DNA from: JAZKFT01 sp039925965
GTDB lineage: Bacteria; Bacteroidota; Bacteroidia; Chitinophagales; Chitinophagaceae
Reading direction: 5' to 3'
Assembly: GCA_039925965.1 (NCBI GenBank)
Contig: JBDSXW010000005.1
Span: 62,001 to 126,000, forward strand
DNA: 64,000 nt
Positions 53,254-62,541 of the stretch are shown here, piece by piece. The translations under genes were made by a program, and so were the position numbers. Below the pieces are notes generated by a model that saw only the letters and a program-made list of their open reading frames with translations, was not told the DNA's origin and made no database searches. Numbering within the stretch: position 1 is the stretch's first letter; each line of letters opens with the position of its first letter.

Positions 53254-53733
53254 TTATTTAAGTAAAACTAATTGCCCTAAATGGTATTGCAAATGTGAAG
53301 TTCTGGTAATGATTATATTTAACTTATTTCGATGTGGTTCTTTGGCAAAGTCTTCTTCTGAAACAGCAGAGTGTTTTTCAAACCATTGGTCTGATTTCAA
53401 GCTATCAAATTTTTGTTTTAAAACCTCACATTGGTTTGTCCAAAAAGTTCTTAACTCTGCAACCGATGGCATTTGCGTTGCTATATTGTCGGGAGATTTT
53501 ATAAACGGTTCGTACAATGATGGGTATAGTTCTTCGCCCATACCTAAAAGGATTAGCATATCATCGTGTACTGCAATGAGATGCCCTAATAAATAAATTC
53601 CTCTGTTTTTTCCTGTTGCAATTTGTGTTCGCAAAGCATCGTCTGTCAAGTTGTTTAGTAAAGTATCACAACTTTTTACCGAGGCATTCCAACGGTCGAA
53701 TACCATTTTTAAACTAATTTCTGTTTGTGTCAT
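53254..53733 (-). CDS. DinB-family protein
   Basis: A 159-residue four-helix-bundle protein of the DinB/YfiT type. The metal-ligand histidines are visible: LLGHLIAVHDDM near residue 48 and TSHLQYHLGQLVLL at the C-terminus. Relatives include bacillithiol- or mycothiol-dependent transferases and DNA-damage-induced proteins of unknown role. It is divergent from the GlxA-type regulator. Confidence 0.85.
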   Translation of the reverse strand: MTQTEISLKMVFDRWNASVKSCDTLLNNLTDDALRTQIATGKNRGIYLLGHLIAVHDDMLILLGMGEELYPSLYEPFIKSPDNIATQMPSVAELRTFWTNQCEVLKQKFDSLKSDQWFEKHSAVSEEDFAKEPHRNKLNIIITRTSHLQYHLGQLVLLK

Positions 53734-53766
53734 TTTTTATTTTTTTAATTATTTAAATTTATGATG

Positions 53767-53774
53767 CAAAAGTA
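53767..53774 (-). promoter_or_regulatory. -7 box of the dinB gene
   Basis: On the minus strand TACTTTTG matches TAnnTTTG perfectly, 34 bases before the dinB ATG. The -33 element is not evident. Confidence 0.5.
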
Positions 53775-53826
53775 GCGTCTTATTTATTCTTATGAGGTGT
53801 GTGAAATAGACAATATGAGGGGTGGA

Positions 53827-53853
53827 TTTGGACAAGATAAATACATATCTTTG
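53827..53853 (+). promoter_or_regulatory. Promoter of the GlxA-type regulator
   Basis: TATCTTTG (53846-53853) is a perfect TAnnTTTG -7 box. TTTG at 53827-53830 is a possible, slightly close -33 element. The ATG follows at 53868, giving a very short leader. Confidence 0.55.
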
Positions 53854-53867
53854 CGAAAAAAAAATCA

Positions 53868-54842
53868 ATGGAACGCATTGCAATTTTATTCCCTCAACAA
53901 CAAAGCGCATTAAGCACTGTTGCTTGTATTATAGGTACTGTAGAAGTGTTTACCAAAGCCAGTGAATATTGGGAAAAGCAAGGCAACAAACAAAAGTATG
54001 AATTAATAATTGCTGGTACGGCTACCAAAGAAGAATTCGTAAAAGGTTTAGTAGCCATTAAAGCCGATGCTCATATTTCTACTATTGAAAAGGCAAAATT
54101 AATAATTATACCGGCAGCTTTACCCCAAAAAGAAAATTCAGAAAATGTTGAAATGCTTGATTGGATAAAAAAACAATATAAAGTTGGTGCCGAAGTAGCA
54201 AGTATGTGTTCGGGTGCATTTATTTTGGCAGAAACGGGTATTTTAGATGGCAGAAGTTGCTCTACTCATTGGTCAATGGCGGATAAGTTTAAAGAAATGT
54301 TTCCGAAAGTAGATCTTTTAACTGACAAGTTAATTACTGATGAAAAGGGCATTTATACCAATGGTGGAGCATATTCTTTTTTGAATTTGGTGATATACTT
54401 GGTTGAAAAATATTACGATAGGCAAACCGCTATTTATTGCTCCAAAATATTACAGATTGAAATAGACAGAATCAGTCAGTCGCCATTTAGTATTTTTACT
54501 GGTCAAAAAACACACGATGATAATGTGGTGTTAGATGCCCAAGATTTTATTGAAAAAAATTATAGTGGTAAAATTTCTATTGAATTGTTGTCAGCTAAAT
54601 TTAATGTCGGCAGAAGAAACTTTGATAGAAGATTTGTCAAAGCCACAGGTGTTACACCACTTGATTACTTGCAAAGGGTAAAAATTGAAGTCGCAAAAAA
54701 GTCGCTAGAAAATACAAGGAAAACTGTCAATGAAGTAATGTGTGATGTCGGCTACAATGATACCAAGGCATTCAGAGAAGTCTTTGGTCGGATAACTGGG
54801 ATGTCGCCTTTAGATTATAAATCAAAGTATAATAAGTCCTAA
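53868..54842 (+). CDS. GlxA-family transcriptional regulator (DJ-1/PfpI plus AraC HTH)
   Basis: A 324-residue protein. Residues 1-190 are a DJ-1/PfpI-like domain with the nucleophile-elbow segment VASMCSGAFILAETGILDGR and CSTHW. Residues 215-320 are an AraC/XylS double helix-turn-helix (ISIELLSAKFNVGRRNFDRR, then VNEVMCDVGYNDTKAFREVF and GMSPLDYK). Members sense small metabolites and activate nearby genes. Divergent placement suggests it controls the DinB-SRPBCC group. AT-rich like its neighbours. Confidence 0.92.
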   Translation: MERIAILFPQQQSALSTVACIIGTVEVFTKASEYWEKQGNKQKYELIIAGTATKEEFVKGLVAIKADAHISTIEKAKLIIIPAALPQKENSENVEMLDWIKKQYKVGAEVASMCSGAFILAETGILDGRSCSTHWSMADKFKEMFPKVDLLTDKLITDEKGIYTNGGAYSFLNLVIYLVEKYYDRQTAIYCSKILQIEIDRISQSPFSIFTGQKTHDDNVVLDAQDFIEKNYSGKISIELLSAKFNVGRRNFDRRFVKATGVTPLDYLQRVKIEVAKKSLENTRKTVNEVMCDVGYNDTKAFREVFGRITGMSPLDYKSKYNKS

Positions 54843-55026
54843 TGTCGTATTGTTTGGGTGTTGCTATACAGTGTTAAAATATCCCATGGGTGCTTGATAT
54901 GTCATCGATAAGAATGAGATCTTGTGGGTGGTTGCAGGGCACGATCCTGGCGTGTCACCACGTACCACGGATTAGGTAGCGTTGCCAACCCTGCATGTAA
55001 AATCTTGCGCCTTTTCATGGCTGTCC

Positions 55027-56925
55027 TCAATAATGCCACCTTACAAAAGCTTCCATCGCCGCATATTTTGTGAGGCCGAGTTGGCCGTATAGGTCGGCGG
55101 TGGCGGCATTGCGTTCTTCGGCCCGTTGCCAGAATTCGCGGCTATCGCTACCCTGGAATGGTACCATATCTTTTTGCGACTGGTGGATAAAAATACCATA
55201 GCGCTTTTTCATCACCTGGTCGGGGCTCATGGGGATGGCCATTTCAATTTGTGTAATATCCCATTCCTGCCAGGCACCTTTGTACAGCCAAACCCAACAG
55301 TCGTTTAGCCAGGCGTCGCCTTCGGCTTTGATTCTTTTAAACGATTCAAATACGATATCCAAACATACTTTATGGGTGCCATGCGGATCGGCGAGGTCAC
55401 CGGCACAGTACACCTGTTGCGGTTGAATTTTCCGTAGCAGGGCTATTGTCTGCAGTACATCTGCTTCGCCCATAGGATTTTTCTGGATAGTGCCGGTTTC
55501 GTAAAAAGGCAGGTTCTGGAAATGCCATTGGCCCTCTTTCAAACCCACATACCTACAGGTAGCCGCAGCCTCGCAACGACGGATCAGCCCTTTAATTTGC
55601 CGCACCTGCGATGTATCTACCTGGTTGGTTTTTTTATGGTCGATAAAGCTTTTGGCTTCGCTTAATATTTTGGACGAAGTACTGTTATCGATGCCGCTCA
55701 GCGCCTCAAAACCTACTGCAAAATCAAGAAACCTGGTTACGAACTCGTCGGTTACCGCAATGTTGCCGCTGGTTTGGTAGGCCACATGTACTTCGTGGCC
55801 CTGGTCCTGTAGCCGCATAAATGTGGCGCCCATGCTGATGATATCATCATCCGGGTGCGGGGAGAAAATAAGGCAACGCTTGGGTTGGATATCGCTTCTT
55901 TCGGGGTGGCCGGGAATAATGGCACCGGGCTTACCGCCGGGCCAGCCGGTAATACTATCCCGAAGCATGTAAAATACCTGCAGGTTGATATCGTAAGAAT
56001 CGCCTTTTTCTACGAGCAGGTCGCCGAGGCTGTTGTCGTTATAGTCTTTATTGGTAAGCATCAGCACCGGCTTTCCGGTTCTCAAAGCCATGTTTGCCAC
56101 GGCTTTTTTTATCATGGTAGGGGTCCATTCTATTTCGCCTGCAAGCCAGGGACTTTTGATCCGGGTTAATTCGGTGGCTGCTTGTTCATCTATTACAAAC
56201 AGGCAGTCGTTATGCGTTTGCAAGAGGCTGGCGGGTACCTGTTCGGTTACATTTCCTTCTACCGATTTGGCAATGATCGGCGCCTTCATCCCCCATGCCA
56301 ACAGGATGATTCTTTTTGCTTTCATAATGGTGCTGATACCCATGGTAATTGCCAGCCTTGGTACCCTGGTAATGTTCTGAAAATCTTTGGCATTGGCCAT
56401 GCGGGTACTGTTCTCGAGCGTCACCAACCGGGCTCTGGAATAGATGCTGCTACCGGGTTCATTAAAGCCGATATGGCCATTGTTACCAATCCCTAATACC
56501 TGCAAATCGATGCCACCGGCGGCATCAATTTGTGCTTCATAATCCAGGCAATATTTTTTGATCTCGTCCTTACTCCACTCGCCGTTGGGCAGATGAATAT
56601 TTTCTGGTTTGATATCTACATGGTTGAAAAGACGGAGGTGCATAAAACTCCAGTAGCTCTGCACAGCATCACGGTCCAGCGGGTAATATTCGTCCAGGTT
56701 AAATGCGATTACATTGTGAAAACTGAGGCCTTCCTCCTGATGCAAACGCACCAGCTCCCGGTACAAACTGATAGGGGTGGAGCCGGTGGCCAAACCCAAT
56801 ACGCAGTTTTGATTTACAGACTGTTTGGCCGTGATCAGCTTTGCAATTTCAGAAGCCGCAAACACTGATCCTTCTTTTGGCGTAGGAAAAATTTGTACCG
56901 GTATTTTTTCGAATGATTCAACCAT
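55027..56925 (-). CDS. nagB: Glucosamine-6-phosphate deaminase fused to a PIG-L-type deacetylase domain
   Basis: A 632-residue two-domain enzyme. Residues 1-265 are NagB: LGLATGSTPISLYREL, FNLDEYYPLD, LGIGNNGHIGFNEPGSSI and EQVPASLLQTHNDCLFVID; it converts GlcN-6-P to fructose-6-P and ammonia. Residues 345-600 are a PIG-L/LmbE domain with zinc motifs SPHPDDDIISMGATF and DLADPHGTH, which would deacetylate an amino-sugar substrate. The fusion is known in Bacteroidota. It is the last gene of the minus-strand run starting with the AmpG-like permease and fits the end point of amino-sugar salvage. Whether the PIG-L part is active here is inferred from the intact HPDD and DPHGTH motifs. Confidence 0.92.
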   Translation of the reverse strand: MVESFEKIPVQIFPTPKEGSVFAASEIAKLITAKQSVNQNCVLGLATGSTPISLYRELVRLHQEEGLSFHNVIAFNLDEYYPLDRDAVQSYWSFMHLRLFNHVDIKPENIHLPNGEWSKDEIKKYCLDYEAQIDAAGGIDLQVLGIGNNGHIGFNEPGSSIYSRARLVTLENSTRMANAKDFQNITRVPRLAITMGISTIMKAKRIILLAWGMKAPIIAKSVEGNVTEQVPASLLQTHNDCLFVIDEQAATELTRIKSPWLAGEIEWTPTMIKKAVANMALRTGKPVLMLTNKDYNDNSLGDLLVEKGDSYDINLQVFYMLRDSITGWPGGKPGAIIPGHPERSDIQPKRCLIFSPHPDDDIISMGATFMRLQDQGHEVHVAYQTSGNIAVTDEFVTRFLDFAVGFEALSGIDNSTSSKILSEAKSFIDHKKTNQVDTSQVRQIKGLIRRCEAAATCRYVGLKEGQWHFQNLPFYETGTIQKNPMGEADVLQTIALLRKIQPQQVYCAGDLADPHGTHKVCLDIVFESFKRIKAEGDAWLNDCWVWLYKGAWQEWDITQIEMAIPMSPDQVMKKRYGIFIHQSQKDMVPFQGSDSREFWQRAEERNAATADLYGQLGLTKYAAMEAFVRWHY

Positions 56926-57027
56926 GGATAAAAATTATAAATGAAAATAGTAGAATTTATGAAAATATGGGTATGGTTAATTCTTTCCAAGGCTTACAAC
57001 TTTGGATAGGAAGGTTTATTGTTTGGG

Positions 57028-57084
57028 TGATTGAGTTAACGGTCATTGACTCATTGACATAATGACTCAAATGACACATTCACG
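57028..57084. repeat. CATTGACTCATTGACATAATGACTC-type word repeat
   Basis: The spacer between nagB and the GHL10 gene contains overlapping variants of GGTCATTGACTCATTGACAT and AATGACTCAAATGACAC. It is non-coding. Confidence 0.45.
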
Positions 57085-57114
57085 ATTTTACCTTTTGACG
57101 ACTATATTTCTATA

Positions 57115-58209
57115 TTATTCTCCGCTGTAAAATCTTCCTTTTAAACGGTTAAGCGTTTCAAAATAGAAAAATACTTCTCCGCTGAAACCGTAGCTGCGGT
57201 TGAGTGCTATCATCTTGTCGGTCAATTCCCGGGTAGATTGGTAGCCATCGCCCAGCGAGGTAAGGATGCCGGGAAATACCCGGTCCCTGAACCGGTCAGT
57301 AACCTGACTACGCAGTTCTTTCAAAATGGTCTCGTACGCATCGGCTTTATAGCGATACAACTGTGGAATAATATAATCGGCATAACCACCTTCCAGCCAT
57401 TTGGGCCAATCTTGCAGGTATTGTTCCTTGCTCCATGGGTAAATACTGGGGGCCCAGGAAACGGTGCACTCAGGCTTTGTTTTCTTTACCAACTGGTACA
57501 GCGATTTACCAAAGGCACTCAACTGATCCGCCTTCCATTGAAGCCAAAGGGAGTCTTTGGGATTATTCGGCGGCTTCTTACCACAATGTTGCTTTGCATA
57601 TAATTTAATGGTGGCAGCATCATAGCCACCTTCTGCTGGCATCGCCGGTAGGCGGTCGTCGCCCTGTATGCCATCGACCTTGTATTTTTGCACCACTTCG
57701 GTTACCAGCTCTTTCATAAATTTTTGAACCTGCGGATTGATGCTGTTCCACCAATAAAATCCGTTTTTCTGCAGTAGCCCACCCTTGTTATTTCTACCCG
57801 CCCAGGTGGGGTATTTTTTAAGCCAAATGGAACTGGTATCCTTATATCCATACGAAAAGCCAAACTCGAACCAGGCATGTACTTTCAGGCCTGCTTTGTG
57901 GCCTTCTTCAATAATTTCTTTGATGGGATCACGGCCAGCGTACACAGCAGATTGCTTTACGCCGGTGTACTTTTTCACGACTTCACTGGGGTACATTGTT
58001 ACACCGCCATTCCATACCACCACGAAAATAGTATTCAGCCCGTTTTCCTTGCATTGCTGCACCGCTTTGCAGATATTGGCTTTCGACTTCAACACATCGC
58101 TGGCCACGTTAGTGATCCAGGTACCACGGATAGGTTCCGGGTTTTGATTTTGGGCCACAACAAATAAGCTGCACAAGGTTACTGCCAGCAGTAAATTAAA
58201 TTTTCGCAT
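57115..58209 (-). CDS. GHL10-family glycoside hydrolase-like protein, exported
   Basis: A 364-residue exported (beta/alpha)8-type protein: signal peptide (LLLAVTLCSLFVVAQ), then RGTWITNVASDVLKSKANI, LNTIFVVVWNGGVTMYPS, GLKVHAWFEFGF, and KVDGIQGDDRLPAMP with the acidic cluster expected at the catalytic site. GHL10 includes E. coli DigH (YddW), which cleaves peptide-free peptidoglycan strands. A similar substrate is suggested by the AmpG-like permease in the same run. The start overlaps the DUF4434 gene by 14 bp. Confidence 0.85.
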   Translation of the reverse strand: MRKFNLLLAVTLCSLFVVAQNQNPEPIRGTWITNVASDVLKSKANICKAVQQCKENGLNTIFVVVWNGGVTMYPSEVVKKYTGVKQSAVYAGRDPIKEIIEEGHKAGLKVHAWFEFGFSYGYKDTSSIWLKKYPTWAGRNNKGGLLQKNGFYWWNSINPQVQKFMKELVTEVVQKYKVDGIQGDDRLPAMPAEGGYDAATIKLYAKQHCGKKPPNNPKDSLWLQWKADQLSAFGKSLYQLVKKTKPECTVSWAPSIYPWSKEQYLQDWPKWLEGGYADYIIPQLYRYKADAYETILKELRSQVTDRFRDRVFPGILTSLGDGYQSTRELTDKMIALNRSYGFSGEVFFYFETLNRLKGRFYSGE

Positions 58210-59143
58210 TCCTAAGTTCGTTTTTGTATTCTGAATACCTGTTATGTAAATGATGGGCCGAGGGGTACATGGATTGCGGACTCATAAAATGGGAGAACTC
58301 GAAGGTGATGGCCTTGTCGTAACCTGCCTTAGCGGCGGCTTCCAACTTTAGCCGCAGTTTTTCGAACTTGATGGGTAGAAACTTTATGGGCATATCTCTG
58401 TCAAAACTCTCTGCATTCGTCCAGCAGTGCATGCCATAAGCATCTGCCAGTTTTTTGTTGATCGTAAAAAAATCACCGAGTTCGTGGTAATCAATATGCC
58501 CGTCTTGAAAGGCAACGGTGGTTACGGCACCTTTCACGCCATCGAAAATTTCTTTCCATTCGGCTTCATGTTCCTGCAGCGAAACCGCCTGGTCTTTGGT
58601 GATGGAGTTGCTGGCTGCCATCACCGCCTTTTTGCCATCGATCCATGGCGAGATTAAAGTGGGCAGGTTATTGCTTATTTGCCTGCATTGCAGGCCGAGC
58701 GTACGAAAAGCATCGATGGCGCCTTTTGTTTTGCGGCTTATTTCCATGCTCATGTACCAGCCCTTAAACGAGGGATGATGGCCGTATCGCTGCCACACTT
58801 CATCTATTACAAAGCGATTGTCGTCTATTTCGTGGACCAGGTTGCCCGTGTCCCAATAAATGCCACTATCGTACAAACCAAAATAAAAGTGCATATCATA
58901 TTTGTCGGCCAGCGACAGGTATAATTCCACCAGGTCTATCGGCGGCGCATAGCAGCCATGTTGTTTCATCAGGTAGGCAGATGGATACGTAATGAACCGC
59001 CGGTAACCGCTTCTGATCAGGATCACCGTATCTATACCGGTACGTTTCATGTGCTGGAAATCCAGTTCCCATTCGGCGGCTCCCCAGTTTTGGTGGGGAA
59101 TATCATGACTGATTTCGTCTATAAATGTTCCGGTGATCAGCAT
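58196..59143 (-). CDS. DUF4434 family protein (TIM-barrel glycosidase-like)
   Basis: About 315 residues with no signal peptide visible. It begins MLITGTFIDEISHDIPHQNW, followed by FQHMKRTGIDTVILIRSGYR, KYDMHFYFGLYDSGIYWD and ITFEFSHFMSPQSMYPSA, matching the DUF4434 pattern. The fold is a (beta/alpha)8 barrel related to glycosidases; activity is unknown. ATG at 59143 is preferred to 59185 because it starts just past the SGNH stop, and the next gene overlaps its end. Confidence 0.8.
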   Translation of the reverse strand: MLITGTFIDEISHDIPHQNWGAAEWELDFQHMKRTGIDTVILIRSGYRRFITYPSAYLMKQHGCYAPPIDLVELYLSLADKYDMHFYFGLYDSGIYWDTGNLVHEIDDNRFVIDEVWQRYGHHPSFKGWYMSMEISRKTKGAIDAFRTLGLQCRQISNNLPTLISPWIDGKKAVMAASNSITKDQAVSLQEHEAEWKEIFDGVKGAVTTVAFQDGHIDYHELGDFFTINKKLADAYGMHCWTNAESFDRDMPIKFLPIKFEKLRLKLEAAAKAGYDKAITFEFSHFMSPQSMYPSAHHLHNRYSEYKNELRNAKI

Positions 59144-59145
59144 TG

Positions 59146-59820
59146 CTATTTCATTAATTTTTCCTGAATTAATATTTCTTTCCATTTCATATAACCATCA
59201 CCATTAAGGTGTAAACCATCGTTGGTGAAACTGCGGCTTAGTTTATTGTTGTTGTCTAAAAAGGAGGGGTACAGGTTTATAAACCTGATTTTTGCAGCCT
59301 TGCAATAGGCCATTAATTGGCCGTTAAACCATTGGATATGGGTGTCTTTATTCTGATGATTTTTAAAATCGGTAAATTCATTATTGGTGGGTAAAATACT
59401 CTGAACAATAATGATTGTCTTCGGTGATTCGTTTCTGATACGTTCAATAATTTTTTTATAATTGGCCAGGATGATACTGTCTGGTGTATCTCTGGCAATA
59501 TCGTTGATGCCAATCATGATGAAGATCTTAGTGGGTTTAGAGGAAACGACTTCATCCAGTCTTGCCAATACGCCAAAAGTATTATCGCCGCTGATGCCCC
59601 GGTTTTTTACATGGTGGTTGTTCCAAATTTCCGCCCATTCGCCAATATCGGTTATGCTATTGCCCAGGAATATAATTTCATGTTTCGTATCGGGTAGCAG
59701 ACGGAATAGCGTTGTTTTTTGCACGTAATAAGTACTGTTATAGGTCGTATCTACACTCAACTGAGCACTGGCAATAAAGTGATAGCAGCAACAAATTGAA
59801 ATGACTAAAATGTGTTTCAT
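59146..59820 (-). CDS. SGNH/GDSL-type hydrolase, exported
   Basis: A 224-residue esterase-like protein. Signal peptide (VISICCCYHFIASAQ), then the four blocks of the family: IIFLGNSITDIGEW (Ser), RGISGDNTFGV (Gly), IMIGINDIARD (Asn) and NDGLHLNGDGYMKW (Asp/His). In this context it may remove O-acetyl groups from amino-sugar glycans, an inference only. It is in a tight run between the permease (34 bp) and DUF4434 (2 bp). Confidence 0.88.
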   Translation of the reverse strand: MKHILVISICCCYHFIASAQLSVDTTYNSTYYVQKTTLFRLLPDTKHEIIFLGNSITDIGEWAEIWNNHHVKNRGISGDNTFGVLARLDEVVSSKPTKIFIMIGINDIARDTPDSIILANYKKIIERIRNESPKTIIIVQSILPTNNEFTDFKNHQNKDTHIQWFNGQLMAYCKAAKIRFINLYPSFLDNNNKLSRSFTNDGLHLNGDGYMKWKEILIQEKLMK

Positions 59821-59854
59821 CCTAAGGGTAAATATCGTTAAAAATAGGTCGGTT

Positions 59855-61159
59855 CTATGATCCTGTTGCTGCTGGAACTTGTTCTGGTGTTGGTTCTTCG
59901 GGCTTAGTTAATGGTACCAGCCAGGTAACGATAAAGGCAGGAATGGTAGCAATCAATACCCAGATGAAAAATTCCTTGTAACCCAGGACATCGCTCAGCC
60001 AGCCGCTAATCATGGAAGGCACCATAAAGCCAAGGTTCATGAGGCCGCTTCCAAATGCATAGTGTGCCATTTTGTACTTCCCTGGAGCAATCTGCTGCAT
60101 AATGAATAAGATCAACCCTACAAAGCCAAATCCGTAACCAAAATATTCAATGGCAACTGCGCCGCCAATGACATAAAGGTTTTGTGGTAGTGTAACGGCT
60201 AAAAATGCATAGGCAACGAAAGGCACGTTAAAGAAGGCACACAATACCAATAGTGTTTTGCGGGTAAGGCCTCTTTTGCTCGCGTAATAACCCGCCGCTA
60301 TAGAACCCAGCACAAATGAAATGGAGCCAAACACGCCATATAAAAGACCAATATTAGAAGTGGAAAGCCCCAAGCCCCCCTCCGCCCTCGCCGCTTTAAA
60401 AAATAACGGTGTGATCTTGATGGCCTGACCTTCTGCGAAACGATACAGAACTATAAAACAAAGGCTGAACCAAATATTTTTCTTTTGAAAAAAAGTGACT
60501 ACTACATCTTTCAGCGTAGCAAATCCCTCTTTGGCCGAATGTACCGGCTGCGTGTGTCCACCTGTCGGCAGCATCCGCATGTTGTAAAAACCGAGCGCCA
60601 CCATTATAATACCATATATCACCATGATGATCGTCCAGGCATTTACCACGCCTGTAGTCTTTTCCAATTCGCCGGCAAAATATACCAGCACACCACTCGA
60701 CATTACCTTGGCAATATTATAAAACGCACCCTGCCATCCCACATAAGCTGCCTGTAGTTTGGGCGTAAGTTCATTCAGGTACACGCCATCCGCTGCCATA
60801 TCATGCGTGGCACCGCTAAAGGCAATGACCGCCATGATGGTAATCGAAATGGCAAAGAAATAATCGGAATGCAGGCTTAAAGCCACCATTCCAAATAAGG
60901 CTCCGGTAAAAATCTGGGTGATATATACAAAGAATTTTTTTGTCTTGAACATCTCCAAAAGTGGGCCCCACAAGGGTTTCAACGTCCATGGAAGCATAAT
61001 CAGCGAGGTCCAGAAGGCGATTTGGGAATTGGAAACCCCCAGATTCTTGTACATAATAGCACTTGCCTGGGCAAGTGCTACAAATGGTAGGCCCATGGCA
61101 AACCAGGTGGTGGGAATCCAAAATGCGGGGTTCCGTTTTTGTGTTGGTTCAATTTGCAT
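59855..61159 (-). CDS. AmpG-like MFS permease
   Basis: A 434-residue MFS protein with 12 helices. Segments typical of the AmpG/PAT branch are LPWTLKPLWGPLLEMF after helix 2 and FSGATHDMAADGVYLNEL in helix 4-5. AmpG brings GlcNAc-anhydroMurNAc muropeptides into the cytoplasm. Here it leads a run of glycan-active genes (SGNH, DUF4434, GHL10, NagB/PIG-L), which favours import of amino-sugar oligosaccharides. It is divergent from the second GHL10 gene. A different sugar substrate cannot be excluded. Confidence 0.82.
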   Translation of the reverse strand: MQIEPTQKRNPAFWIPTTWFAMGLPFVALAQASAIMYKNLGVSNSQIAFWTSLIMLPWTLKPLWGPLLEMFKTKKFFVYITQIFTGALFGMVALSLHSDYFFAISITIMAVIAFSGATHDMAADGVYLNELTPKLQAAYVGWQGAFYNIAKVMSSGVLVYFAGELEKTTGVVNAWTIIMVIYGIIMVALGFYNMRMLPTGGHTQPVHSAKEGFATLKDVVVTFFQKKNIWFSLCFIVLYRFAEGQAIKITPLFFKAARAEGGLGLSTSNIGLLYGVFGSISFVLGSIAAGYYASKRGLTRKTLLVLCAFFNVPFVAYAFLAVTLPQNLYVIGGAVAIEYFGYGFGFVGLILFIMQQIAPGKYKMAHYAFGSGLMNLGFMVPSMISGWLSDVLGYKEFFIWVLIATIPAFIVTWLVPLTKPEEPTPEQVPAATGS

Positions 61160-61288
61160 ACTTGGTCAATATGGATTGTAATCGTTTGGTCTTCAATATC
61201 AGGATTGGTGTTTAGCCGAATAAATGTCAGTGTTCCAAGCGTTTTTTCTCCCAAAGCTCAAAATAAAAATCAGAATAAAAATTAAAGA

Positions 61289-61323
61289 TTTCGTGCAATT
61301 TATAAAAAGATTTATTAAGTTTG
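61289..61323 (+). promoter_or_regulatory. Promoter of the GHL10 lipoprotein gene
   Basis: TAAGTTTG at 61316-61323 is a perfect TAnnTTTG box, 23 bases before the ATG. A TTTCG near 61289 could serve as the -33 element. Confidence 0.5.
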
Positions 61324-61346
61324 GCTTTTTAATAAAATAATTATTT

Positions 61347-62525
61347 ATGTCACTTGCCAAATTGAACCTGCCACGAATCTTAAAGTATCTTCTCAGCGCA
61401 GCGATACTGCTATCATCATTTGCAGCCTGTAAAAAAAGAACCATTGTAACGTACGACCCGGGGATTATAGGTCCGGCTGCACCTTTGTGGGACAGTAACG
61501 CTGTACGTGGCGTATGGGTAACCACTGCGGCCAGCACGGCACTAAATTCCCGCACTAATATTCAGGATATGGTGACCAATTGCAAAACGGCCGGCATCAA
61601 TAACATTTTTGTGGTGGTGTATAATAATGCCCGCACTACCTACCCAAGTACCGTGATGAACAACCTTATTGGCAAACCTATTTTAGAAACATTTGCCGGC
61701 CGCGATCCCCTGCTTGAAGTAATACAGGAAGCACATGCTAAGAATATAAAGGTGCATGCCTGGTTTGAATATGGCTTTGCCTCTTCTTATTCTGCTGCCG
61801 GCGGGCCAATTGTGGCTGCGAAGCCCACCTGGGCGGCTAAAGATGCCTCAGGTATCTTAACGGTGAAGAACGGTTTCGACTGGTTAAATGGCATCAATCC
61901 CGAAGTGCAGCAATACATGATCGACCTGTTTAAGGAAGTAGTAACCAATTATAATGTAGACGGCGTGCAGGGCGATGACCGCTTGCCAGCCATGCCCAGC
62001 ACCGCTGGGTACGACGCCTACACGGTTGCTTTGTATAAGTCTGAAAATGGTGGTGCCAACCCCCCGGCCTCCTACACCGATGCTGCCTGGACTACCTGGA
62101 GGGCTAAAAAACTCAATGCTTTTTTGAAGCGTCTTCGCACTGAAGTTAAAGCCATTAAGCCGGCCGTTCAGTTTACGATGGCGCCTAGTGTCTACCCATT
62201 TTCCCTCACCGAATACCTGCAGGACTGGCCTACCTGGGTCGACAGTAGCTGGGTAGACGCTATTTTGCCACAATGCTACCGGTACGATATCGCCTCTTAC
62301 AACTCCACGCTGGCGCAACAAAAAACGTATTATAAAAATACTGCCATTCCATTTTACCCCGGCGTGTTGTTAAAATCCGGCACGTATACCGCAGCACCTG
62401 CTTATCTGTCGCAAATGGTACAATCCAATCGTAGCAGCGGTTTTAAGGGGGAGTGCTTCTTTTTTTACGAAGGTTTAAAAGATGTGCCGACCTGGTTTAC
62501 CGGTCAGTATCCTTACATAAAATAG
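61347..62525 (+). CDS. GHL10-family glycoside hydrolase-like lipoprotein
   Basis: A 392-residue paralogue of the protein at 57115-58209. It has a lipoprotein signal (LLSAAILLSSFAACKK) instead of a cleaved one, so it is membrane-anchored. Conserved segments match: RGVWVTTAASTALNSRTNIQ, INNIFVVVYNNARTTYPS, IKVHAWFEYGFASS and NVDGVQGDDRLPAMPS, then YPFSLTEYLQDWP. A soluble and a lipid-anchored version on opposite sides of one regulatory region suggests a division of work between periplasm and outer membrane. Confidence 0.87.
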   Translation: MSLAKLNLPRILKYLLSAAILLSSFAACKKRTIVTYDPGIIGPAAPLWDSNAVRGVWVTTAASTALNSRTNIQDMVTNCKTAGINNIFVVVYNNARTTYPSTVMNNLIGKPILETFAGRDPLLEVIQEAHAKNIKVHAWFEYGFASSYSAAGGPIVAAKPTWAAKDASGILTVKNGFDWLNGINPEVQQYMIDLFKEVVTNYNVDGVQGDDRLPAMPSTAGYDAYTVALYKSENGGANPPASYTDAAWTTWRAKKLNAFLKRLRTEVKAIKPAVQFTMAPSVYPFSLTEYLQDWPTWVDSSWVDAILPQCYRYDIASYNSTLAQQKTYYKNTAIPFYPGVLLKSGTYTAAPAYLSQMVQSNRSSGFKGECFFFYEGLKDVPTWFTGQYPYIK

Positions 62526-62541
62526 AACAGAGGTTTTGATA

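Noticed and set aside
61199..61555. 118-codon minus-strand frame covering the start of the GHL10 lipoprotein gene
   Set aside because: It crosses the divergent promoter region and the lipoprotein signal; the plus-strand gene is certain.
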